NCBI GenBank assembly: GCA_905182985.1 | Contig: CAJJDN010000063.1 | Span: 144,106-208,105, forward strand | DNA from: Paramecium sonneborni | Taxonomy: Eukaryota > Ciliophora > Oligohymenophorea > Peniculida > Parameciidae | DNA length: 64,000 nucleotides | Reading direction: 5' to 3' | Part shown: positions 1 through 10,183 of the stretch, piece after piece | Numbering within the stretch: position 1 is the first letter of the stretch | Layout of the letters: every line of letters starts with the position of its first letter | Notes under the pieces: generated by a model | The model's input: the letters and a program-made list of their open reading frames with translations, nothing else | Database searches by the model: none | What the model was told of the DNA's origin: nothing | Translations under genes and position numbers: made by a program

Positions 1-42
1 AATATAAAACTGAATTTTTGTATATTATTCATATATAATAAA

Positions 43-972
43 ATGGAAAATCCTCTTTATTTAGATTATATAAATATTGTAAAGGAAATAAAAGATAAAC
101 AAGGAAGAAGTATGAAAATATTAAAATTTAGGTTTGCTCAAAAATAAATCCTTTTTGTTTATTTAAAATGGGTTAAAGGTCCTTGTTAAAAATCTTTTAG
201 AAAAGGTAGATGGTACAGATTTAGAAATTATGAAATTGAACAGAATGTGTTAAGACGTATTCCTTTTTAGAATTAAACTTACAGATTACTAAGTAAACTG
301 GATTAAGAAGAATTGAATATTTAACATATGAGAGTACCAAATTCAAATATTTTAGGAATTAGAGAAGATGTTGGTGAACTTAATTATGAGTAAAGCTCTT
401 ATCCTTAAAAGATGATTAAATTTAAAAAAAAAAATGGAATAACTCAAGTTGAATTAAAACTAAAAAATAGTTTGAAATTGAAAAAAAGAATAATTCAAAG
501 TTGGCAACATAATATATATTCAAGAATGTAAATATTAAGGATTAAACAATAATTAAATGGATAGGTATTCAACATTAACGAAAAACTAAAATTAAATTCG
601 ATCTAGATGTTATTAGATAACATGTCCCATATGAATGACTTGAATCTATTAAGAAACTTAACAAAATGTAGATTATCTAAGAAGAAATAACTGGATAAAT
701 ACTGTGATTGTTCTAATTATAAATTTTCATTATCATAATCTTTAATATATTTTGTTCTAATAATATAATTTAAATTGCAAATCCATAAATTAAACTTTAT
801 AAATAAAGATTCAATTAAATTTATAAATTTGGGATTTTTAAATCAATTAATATTTGCTTATAGTATATTATTAAATTTTCATATAACTAGGAAAAATCAA
901 ATGAAATATTAGGAAGAAACTATCTAAAATCTATTAATAATCTTAATTACAATTTAAACACAAATTATTTGA
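43..972 (+). CDS. Hypothetical protein, 309 aa, no recognised family
   Basis: The frame opens with ATG at 43 and runs 309 codons to TGA at 970 when TAA and TAG are read as Gln. That is long for chance in this base composition. The first ~110 residues are mixed and basic and look protein-like, with RRIP and several aromatic residues. The remainder is Lys/Leu/Ile/Asn-rich and low in complexity, so only the 5' part may be genuine. A 22-nt GT...AG stretch at 109-130 could be an intron. Removing it opens another plausible frame that ends at a TGA near 319. I do not recognise a domain. It may be a real gene with a mis-set 3' end, or a decaying one. Confidence 0.35.
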
Positions 973-1382
973 TATAAGTGATATTAAAAAAAAGGTTTAG
1001 AGATTCAAAACAATTGAAATATAAGGGAAGTAATATAAGGTAAAGGTTATTATTACTTAATACCTTACATTAGACTTAACTTTTTAAACCGTCTTTAATC
1101 CGTAATAATATTATTATTATTATATCTACAACAGTTTATAATTTTGTCATCTCAGTTTTCTGCTTTTTTTGGGTTGCTAATTATAAAATAATTAAAAAAA
1201 AAATGTGAGAATATGTTTAATTGAAATGAAGCGAAGATTCTATTGTATAAATTTGATAGAACAGACTTGAATTAATAAATTTTTACTTTGTTTTAAATTT
1301 TTTTTTTATCAACAATATTTGTATTTAAGCACTCTTTTAAAAGTGTGTAAATCGTTAATCCTAAATCTTTTATAATTAATGA
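973..1382. other. Intergenic, no gene seen
   Basis: AT-rich spacer with homopolymer runs and a short ATT trinucleotide run near 1105-1120. I see no supported coding frame, RNA gene or repeat. Confidence 0.5.
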
Positions 1383-1786
1383 TCATAATTAGCTAAGTTT
1401 TTTATTTGGGATAAATAATGAAATCTATTTAGATTTGTTTGAATTCTAATCTTATCTGATAAAATTTCGTATTTTCAACCTATCTCCTCTAAAAAATATC
1501 TATAAATCCTTAGTTATGTCTCTTTGTAATTTCATATCTTTTGAAGAATTCACCTTCCTTAACATTATATTAGTGATTATTAGATTATTACAATTCTTCA
1601 ACCCAGCTAAATTGTATATTAATCTCATCTCTGAACTTTCTGAATTAAATTTTCGTAAGAATAATTTGATTTTATTGACTATCTAAAAACTCAATTTTTA
1701 TTTAAATATAATTATTTTTTAAAGAAGGATTATTTATTTTTATCCACAGAGTCATATTTTCTTATATAATTATCTACCTGGTTCAT
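1383..1786 (-). pseudogene. Small gene or gene remnant, minus strand
   Basis: Read leftwards, ATG at 1786 opens about 32 codons (MNQVDNYIRK...). A second frame then continues as ~100 clean codons (motifs RLIYNLAGL, FFRGDRLKIR) to TGA at 1383-1385. The two frames differ by one register around 1680-1690, and no acceptable intron joins them. I therefore call it damaged or mis-sequenced. It lies downstream of the dual-kinase gene on the same strand. No family recognised. Confidence 0.3.
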
Positions 1787-2022
1787 GATAATAGTATTTT
1801 TATTAATATCTTAAGTATAAAATAATGATCTAATGAATTTGAAGATTACGATGTTGCTGTTGTAATTTTGATGGATGATTTACTAATAAAAACTCACAAT
1901 ACAACGCCCCAGTATATCATACAATCAAAAATTACAAAAGCATTGATGATATATAATTTGCTTGTATTATAAAAATTATAAATAAATAAAATTGAGCTTG
2001 AAGTTAATAATTTAATAATCAA

Positions 2023-4519
2023 TCATTTAAATTAACAAGGACTTGCTTTCTAAATTGGAAATTAAATTAAATTGTTTTTTAATGTTTATTCTTAATTATT
2101 TTGTATATTTATCTATTTAACAAAAGGGAAATTTTATTAAACAATTGTATATATACTGCGCTCCATATTCTATAAAGTTTACACTATTTCATTTATTTAG
2201 ATTCTTTATTAAAAATTTGGATTGAGCATTTTTTTCATTAAACTTTTCATTTATTCATTTGCTTATAGTTAATTTATTTTTTTAGTCAAATAATCTGAAT
2301 TTTTAATTTATTATTTTGCTTTATTCTCACTTTCTCCTATATTGTAATATAAATATACTAACCTGTAAATAATTATTAATTTTATAGAATTTCATAAAAT
2401 ACGCATCCAAGAGACCAAACATCTGCAAGCAAAGTGTAAACTTTTTGACACTCTATGATTTCAGGCGCTGAATATTAAGTTGTACCAGGTCTTTTAGTTA
2501 AATTTATTTAATCATTAAATCTTATTAATCCAAAATCAATAAGTTTAAATTAATTACCTATTTTAATAAAATTTTCAGGTTTAATGTCTCTATGTATTAA
2601 TTATTATTTATGTAAAAATTATATAGATTAAGATATCTAATATAAAATAATAATAAATATTACCTAAATTAAAATCTCAAGTTTCTATTGAAATGTTAAT
2701 TATTTTTATTCATTAATGAATTGTTATAAATCTATTTCTCCTTTTTCCATTATCAGAACATCATAGCCTTACCATTTAAATCTTTCATAAATTCTAATTA
2801 ACCCAGATGGTTAATTATTTTATTAATCTATATTAAATTGATTTTCATATTGATTCTGATATTATATAAGGTTATCGATAAATTGAGTTTCATTATCGTT
2901 AGTAATTTGTTAGAATTTTAAGGCATATTATTTTTAATCAAATAATCCCCAATTTATTGATTTAGCTAAATATACAGATCCTTGTGCTCCTTCTCCAAGT
3001 TTATTTATTAATTCGAATTTTCTATTAACAAATTTAGAATTAGGCGCTTCAATTTTAAATTTATTATCTTAGATCTATTATTATTATTAGATCTATTAAT
3101 TTTATTAACATTATTATTAGATCTATTATTCTTATTATTATTATTATTATTATTAGATATATTATTATAATTATTCTATCTTGTTGTCTTAATCTTTTGA
3201 CTACAATTTAAGTTGGTTTATTTCATTTTATTAAGACTCAATTTATTTTTCATGAATTTCTTTTTAAACTTCTAATAATTTTAAAATTATTGATTAGCAT
3301 TTATTTTCAATAAGTTTTGTTATTTATGGTTCACTTAATTTGTTTAAATTAATATCAGGTGCCGCTTATAATTACAATTTTAGTTAGTCTATTTCATTTT
3401 ACTAAGAGTCAATTTATTTTTTAAAAGTTTCTTTTTAAACTTTTAAAAATTAAATCTTTGATTCATATTTGTCTTCAATAAGTTTTATTATTTATGCTTC
3501 AGTTAAGTTACCTTAAAATGGTTATTGATTTGCAGGACTTGTAAGAGTTGATTGATTATTTGCAACTTATTAAGCAATATTATTTTTATTTAAGTATTTT
3601 TAAAACTCATCACAAACCTTATCTATTGAAGGTCGTTCTTTATCAGTATAATTCAACATTGATATTATCAATTTTTTAATCTCTTCTGGAGTTTATAATT
3701 AATTTATTTTATTATGAACCCAGGCGAGGTCAGTTTTATGTTTTTTTATTTAAATGCTTATTTAATTGAAAGTTTATCCTAAAAATATAAATTTAGTATA
3801 CCAACAAATAATGATTTAAAAGATAATACTTCGTAAAATACGCATGCCAACGCCCAGATATCTACTTTTTCTGTAAAATTATTCTATGATTCTATAAGTT
3901 CTGGTGCTTGAAATATTAATGTGCCAACTGGTTAAGTTTTTAAGTCGAAAGGGGCAGAACCTTGAACCAATCCAAAGTCAATTAATTTAAAATTATCTCC
4001 TACTTTTATATAATTTTCTGGCCTGATATCTCGATGGATTAATTTTTATTTATGTAAAAAATGGATTGGTTGAATTATCTATAAGTTTTTTAAAAATTAA
4101 ATTATTACTTAAAAACATATTTTTATTTTGTCATCTATGGATTAATTGTTATTTTTAGCTATGTAATCATATAAACTTTCTGAGCCTTCTTCCATAATAA
4201 TGCAATTGTAAGATTCCCATTCAAAATATTCATAGATTCTGATTATATTACTGGGGAGGTATTGTTAATTGTTTCCTTTCTCATAAGTATTTTGTTATTC
4301 TATTAGGCTTTATATAAACTATTTCTAATTTTATTTCATATTATTTTGTAATTTAAGGGAAACTTGTTTAGGATTATTACCCCAATTATAAGCAGTAGCA
4401 AAATATGCTGCTCCCTCATTTCCAACTCCAAAAAGCTTTGTTAATATAAATTCTCTTTTAGGATATTCATTTGTTGGTGCTACTACAACAGAATTGACTA
4501 ATTGTTAGTAGGTATTCAT
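2023..4519 (-). CDS. Protein with two Ser/Thr kinase domains in tandem (806 aa)
   Basis: Four exons (4519-3802, 3778-2664, 2636-2363, 2336-2023) with introns of 23, 27 and 26 nt give 807 codons exactly, ending in TGA. Residues ~25-290 are a kinase domain with Gly loop GVGNEG, the VAIK-type lysine (VSLK), HRD (~162-164), DFG and APE. The usual catalytic-loop Lys is Arg (HRDIRPEN). A Gln-rich linker follows. Residues ~486-770 are a second kinase domain with [27 protein letters not shown] and APE. Both domains keep the catalytic residues, so both could be active. The reading frame is open across the linker with no TGA, which makes this one protein rather than two genes. It is probably a cytosolic regulatory kinase of a ciliate-specific family; substrates are unknown. 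A paralogue of the same layout lies at 10184-13434. Confidence 0.88.
3071..3165 (-). repeat. TAA trinucleotide tract coding poly-Gln linker
   Basis: On the coding (minus) strand this is a run of TAA codons broken by ATC and TAG, read as Gln-rich sequence with periodic Ile. It is the linker between the two kinase domains. The plus strand shows it as TTATTATTA runs with repeated AGATCTATT units. Confidence 0.8.
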
Positions 4520-5029
4520 TCCTATTTCTATTAAATTAATAAATAAGAAATTTAATAAATAAGATATTTAAATTTTATGAACAGAAATTTAAGCAGATTT
4601 TTTTATTATTGAAAAGAGCTAATAAAACTAATATGATGAATGTAAATTTGATGAATAAAATTGATTTTAAGATTATTATTATTATTAAAATTTTACAACA
4701 TCAAAAGAAGAAGTTTAATAAAAATTCATGACAATTTAATTTAGAGTTTCAACTGTAAATATATATCCAAATCAAAAATAACATTCTATTGAAAAAAAAT
4801 AAAGAAACTTGATATGTTAAGATATTAAATTTTTGTTATATTATTTATCATTGATTTAACTTAAGATATTTAAAATAATTTGAGATTCAATTTTCCTTGA
4901 AATCAAGTGATAAATCAGTAACTTATTTTGCCAAAATTTTTTTACATCTTATTAATCATACTTCATTTGTAAATATAAACATTATTATATGAGCCCCAAA
5001 TTGAATATTTGAAATTAAACATGACTTTA
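4520..5029. promoter_or_regulatory. 5' flank of the dual-kinase gene
   Basis: The ~80 bases upstream of the start codon (4520-4610) resemble, in inverse orientation, the 5' flank of the B-type kinase at 16796 (around 16710-16795). Both contain the run AAATCTGCTTAAATTTCTGTT followed by similar AT-rich sequence; strictly I count 19-20 matching positions in a row. This is probably shared promoter or 5' UTR sequence left from duplication. Nothing else is recognised up to ~5030. Confidence 0.4.
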
Positions 5030-6120
5030 ATTTAAATTTTATGATTCACTATTCTAGTGATCTTTTGAAAAATCTTCCTTAGTTTATTTTCCAAATGAAG
5101 TGTCTAAAGTTTCAATAGCCCTAGATTATACTAATAAAGACTTAATTTTATTATCTAAACTGAGGTTGGCTTGTAGAAGAATACTATTCAAACAATTTAT
5201 GATTAGGATTTAATGTAGTTTTAAAATTTTACATTTCAATTATTGAATTCACAATTCAAACATTTTTATTCATAATAATCATGGATGTATGTAAAACCTA
5301 TTTTGTGGAACAATAATTCATTTTTTGAGATAATATTTGTTTTTTAAATACATAAAAAAATGATAACAGCATTCAAAACATTCATCATTCGCTTGTTAAA
5401 AGTAGTCTAATCCATTATTATTTATTTATTTTCCAATTATTATATTTTAGAATACATGCTAAATATGAAAAGCAAATTAAGTGGTTGGTTTAGTGAAATC
5501 TATGTATATTGCTTTAGTTTTAAAAAACTATTATATGCCAGATTTGTCATCCTCTGTAATAACTTGTGAAAACCTGTTGAATGTAGCACTTGGAAAATGT
5601 TTTAGGATTTTAAGTAATGAAGTCAAAATTGGATATATATTGAAAAGAGTCACTAAAGTAAATTTATATTATGAGTTGAAAAAATTTCAAAGCAAAGAAA
5701 TCTCAATTTAGGATTTTCATAAGAAAAGGTTTCCAGATTAATGTTTTGTTCACTTTAAATGAAAACAATGAAGTATTTAAATAGTATTTAGATCATGATA
5801 AAGTTATTGGCTTGTCTAAAGATGACTTAAGGTTTAATTTTTTTCTTAAATAGTCTTCTCAAATAGCTTGATTGATATTTAGGAAGGAAAAAGAATTTAT
5901 AATTATTTCGTTGAACGGTACATCAAATAGCAGATAAAAAAGTAGAGATGTGTATAATTAAAATTAACCACAAGTAAATAAAAACTGAGAAGATAGAAAT
6001 CTGAGTGCAAATAAATTGAACAATAAATCAGAAATTATTAGAATAAATTGACATCAATGACTTAGACTTAAATATCACAAATATAAGATATTTCAATGAT
6101 AAGTAAAGAATAGAAGCAGT
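5030..6120 (+). pseudogene. Decayed coding region, family unknown
   Basis: Several plus-strand frames without TGA look protein-like but do not join. About 5070-5250 contains VSIALDYTNKDLILLSK. About 5250-5570 contains SWMYVKPILWNN. About 5481-5760 contains NLLNVALGKCFRILSNEVKI. About 5870-6120 is a Gln/Lys-rich helical stretch starting DIQEGKRIYNYF. A possible 22-nt intron lies near 5832-5853. The fragments overlap in different registers and stops intervene, so this is best read as a pseudogene or several. No family assigned. Confidence 0.3.
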
Positions 6121-6774
6121 GAGTTTAGTATTCTTAAAAATAATAAATTATATCATCTACAAATTTTTATTTATAAACTAAAATAACTTGGAACTTTCTG
6201 TATTTAAAAGAGGAAATAACAAAATGCTATTAAAAAAAATGGAGCAATTGGAACAACTCATTTGATTTCTTATTAATAAGTGGTGGTTAGGTTTGTAAAT
6301 GGTGATTTTTTCCTCATATAAATTATTTATATCTTAAAGACCCATTACTAAAATGAAAAATTTTTTTTAGTTTCAATCTTGGAAAAATTTTAGAATATCT
6401 TTATTATATATAAGATTTTATTATATTAATCCTAACTTAATAAGTTTAGATGCAAATATACTTAAAGAAATTTATCAGATATATATACAAAGTGCAGTGT
6501 TTGGTTTAATTTTAGTTTTTTATCTTAAAAAATGAATAATATTTATTCTATTCAATGATATCATCTGAAAAGATCGGGATGGCTTTTTTCCACTTATAAA
6601 ACTATTAGTTTGTTAATGGTAATAAAATGTAAAAACAATAAAGAAAATTATTTTTTTAATTCCAAACATGTCTACCACTAAGAAATTATATTTAAATCTC
6701 TATTATGTAATTATCACATAGATTGAAGTAATGAAATCATTGTAAATATTCTAAATAGAACTTAATTTATTTTT

Positions 6775-6985
6775 ATAGCTTGACATATTCATCCAACCAA
6801 ATTTTATGTTCTTCTGAAACACTAAAAGCATAATCTTAAGAAAAATTTTGGCTTAAACTTAAGCCTCTAGTGATTTGATTAGATATTCCTAAAAATACAA
6901 TTTGCAATTTAAGTCGAGATTCGAATTTTCTATAGTTGCATTTTTAAAAATAAATATAATTCCTTTGGCATTTTAATTTATCATA
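6775..6985 (-). pseudogene. Coding remnant, possible PH-like domain end
   Basis: Read leftwards, one frame gives ~60 residues without stop, including IVFLGISNQITRGL and FSVSEEHKIWLDEYVK. The last part resembles the C-terminal helix of a PH domain (aromatic-rich, with a central Trp), as found ahead of some ciliate kinases. Downstream the frame is lost. I infer a relic and the domain guess is weak. Confidence 0.25.
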
Positions 6986-7600
6986 AGGAAATGAAATTTT
7001 TTATTTCATTTTCTTTCGATTAGATTTATATTATTATATTTCTAGTTATTTAGTTAATCTAAATGAATTTAGCTCAATTATTATGTTTAAACAAAATATA
7101 ATATGTCAAGCAAAAATTTTATGTAAGTCTAAGTTATAAATTTATGGATAATTATAAGATTCTAAGCATTCCCCTCCATATAAGTAATCTTTTCATAAGA
7201 TGTCCTAACATAAAGTGTGCTATATATTATTAGAACTAAATTCTTCATGGAATTGATTGCCCTAAACGAATTTCATGTTTATTTAATTTTTTAATTTTAA
7301 TTGCCATGTTTTATATAAAATATTTTTGTGAATTGAATTATTCAAAAAAAAATCTTAATTTTAATTAATCATGCAATATTAATTTTAATCAAAAAATTTT
7401 AAATTTGAGTTTCAATAAAAATGTTTTATTCATCAATAAACCAAACAATACTTACATAAATAAAATGAAAAATTTATTTATATAACTAAAACTATTTAAT
7501 ATTTCAACACTTTTTTTGGAAGTTAAACCAGAGGAAGATTTTATCAATAGAAGATTGAGATTAAAATTAAAGTCATATTAATTAAAATTATAAGATCTTA

Positions 7601-8815
7601 ATGTCAAAAATTGAAGACATCTTTTTCTTTGATGAGGAGGATAATCATAAAATCGTATTGGAGAGAATCTATTTTGGTATGAATAGTATAAATTATCAAA
7701 TCCAATTAAACTGGAGGATTAATTCTCTAACATTATCAATACAAATCTGATTGTTATAATTTAATTGACTAAAATACACTTTGTCTCAATTCAATTTATT
7801 TTTCAAAACTAACTAAATTAAAGTAGATAAATTTAGTGTTATAAAGAAAAATGCTTAATTGGCTTAATAAAAGATTACATATCAATTTATTTGGAGAATA
7901 TTCTAAGTGTTCTATAATTTATAAGGAAAAAGACTTATAATAAAGTAAGAAATTAAATGTAAAAAATTATTCTATATTAGTTAAGAGCATTAAGATTGGT
8001 TTAAATATGATATTAAGAATTCTTTGAGATGATCTTTCTAATGCTGAACAAATTTGAAAAAAATTTAATTTAAATTTAATTTAGATGAACAAATTGTTTC
8101 ATTGTTCATGTAAACCAATCATGTATGTATAAGTAAGTTTCTATTTGTGGGAAAGTATTTTTTAATCCTCAAAGAAAACCTTTTATACTTAAATCTAATT
8201 TGAAATTATTCTTTTTCGTTAAAGAAGTATCATTTACTATTTGTTGATGAAACAACATTTTTTCATTAATCTAAAAAAACTAAACATTGGTCATTAAAAG
8301 AAGAATAAAAATCTTAAATGATTTTAATACAAAAAAATTCTCAGCATTAATTGATTTATTGGTTCAAATAGGTTTCAATGTTATCAAATTTGAATTTGGA
8401 AATGCCAATTAATATGAATTCGCAGTTGATCATCGAGACTGAAAAATTTTACAATAGTTCTTCGTTTGTAATAATTTTTGATAATTTTTCAATATATTAG
8501 AGTAATCTTGAAAGGAAAATGATTTAAGTAAATTAATAGTTTGTTTTTGGCACCATTTTCTCCAGAATTAAATCTAATTAAAAAAATTTGGAAATTACTA
8601 ATAAAAAAAATATCTAAAGAGAACATCAATGATTAATTTTAATTAATTAGAGAAAACCCCAACTTTTTTAAAAAAGGAAAATAATGCCATTAGGAAAAAT
8701 TCTTTTTGAATCGAAAGCGAAAAATTAGAAAATATTGTGAATGCCATTAAATTTATTTATTGTTTCATCATCTGAATATGAAAAAATTTCAACTTAATCT
8801 GATGAAATTTGGATG
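7601..8815 (+). pseudogene. Tc1/mariner (IS630)-like DDE transposase remnant
   Basis: Three pieces of a DDE_3-type transposase can be read in order. The first acidic residue lies in FVDETTF (Asp codon 8246-8248). The second lies in VIIFDNFS (Asp codon 8480-8482). The Glu lies in LAPFSPELNLIKKIW (codon 8565-8567), the hallmark 'SPELNPIE..W' motif. The first two share a frame 78 codons apart; the third is one register off, so the copy carries a frameshift. An ATG at 7601 opens a short related-looking frame that soon meets TGA, and the stretch between is broken. The copy is dead. I did not find convincing terminal inverted repeats by eye. Confidence 0.6.
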
Positions 8816-10183
8816 ACTAATTTATTTTATACATAAGCCAAATCATTGAGTTTTAATGGACTTGGTTATCATGAATATAAATTTTAGTAGGTCATTTTTA
8901 AAAGGTCTAAAGCATAATTAAACAGATTAATATTAATAATATTATAAGATGAAAATAAATTAACTATTAATTCATTGTGGCTACTTTAATAATAAAAATA
9001 ATCTTTTTACTTTTCTAACATAAACAAATAATAATATGATTACTTTTTGACGAAAAATTAAATAAAAAATTGTGAGTCATAAACTGATCTATTTTAATTA
9101 ACAAAAAACTATCCTATTTTCTGGATTCAATTTAGACAAATTTATCTGATCATGTTTTAAAAAATATCGAGATATTAACTTTATAATTGATTAATTAATT
9201 AATTAAAGAAAAAAATCATTAAATAAATAAAAGATTAGTCATTTAAGAATGCTAGAAATACTAAAATAACTAGAAGAACTTTAAATCTTTTTAATAATAG
9301 TATAAGAAATCAATTATTAAGTTAAATATTCTTTATAAAAGGAGGAAAAAACTAAGAAAATTATCTTTTAAAAGTTATGAGTTAGATTTAGTTGAAATGT
9401 TTAAACTAGCCTTTTAATGTTAAAAGATTGAATTTTTTCTATTAATAAAAAAAACAATAATAAGTAGTAAAATTGCTTTAAATTTAAGCTTACTATAAGA
9501 CTATTTCTTACGACTGTTTAACACAATAATTTATTAAATCTTGATATGAAAAGGAAAGTAATGAAAAAGAAATATAAATTTTGAGAGATAAGTATATAAA
9601 AAAATAAAATGAACTTGAAAATATGATTTATATGAAAATACATTATATTTTTTTGTCCCCTAAATAAGGATTTAATAATAATAATAAATACTTTTGATTC
9701 CTTAGAAAAAAAACTTAAATTGTTGTAAATTAAATTTAAATTATTATATATTTAATTTAATTTTAAAATTTAATATAAATAAGATTTAAATCTGATAAAA
9801 TAGTCAACACAATTATCGAGGCTGAAAAATAAACATCCTGAAAGATAATTTCTATAAAAAAAATTTTTGAATCTGGTAATACATAAACAAAATCAGGTAG
9901 AGTTTATATAAAATTTAATAAAATAATACAAGATGTTTAAATATTTGTATTTAATTATATAATTTTTTTCAAAGAAAATTAAAAGAAGTGCGTTCTTCGA
10001 ATTCAAAAATTTTTTTAATTTCTACATAACAAAGAATGGAAATTGATGCAAATAAACAAGTAACATTGATAGATCAGAGACAGTAAGGAGAACTTTTTTA
10101 TTAATTTTATCAATTATTGGAAAGAATAAGTTTACACAATTTGGTTAATGATAATTGTTCCATGTTACAATTTTATTAATAAA
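8816..10183. other. Intergenic, no gene seen
   Basis: AT-rich sequence with homopolymer and AATTAATT-type runs. No frame longer than about 60 codons looks protein-like. It lies between the transposase relic and the 3' end of the second dual-kinase gene. Confidence 0.45.
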
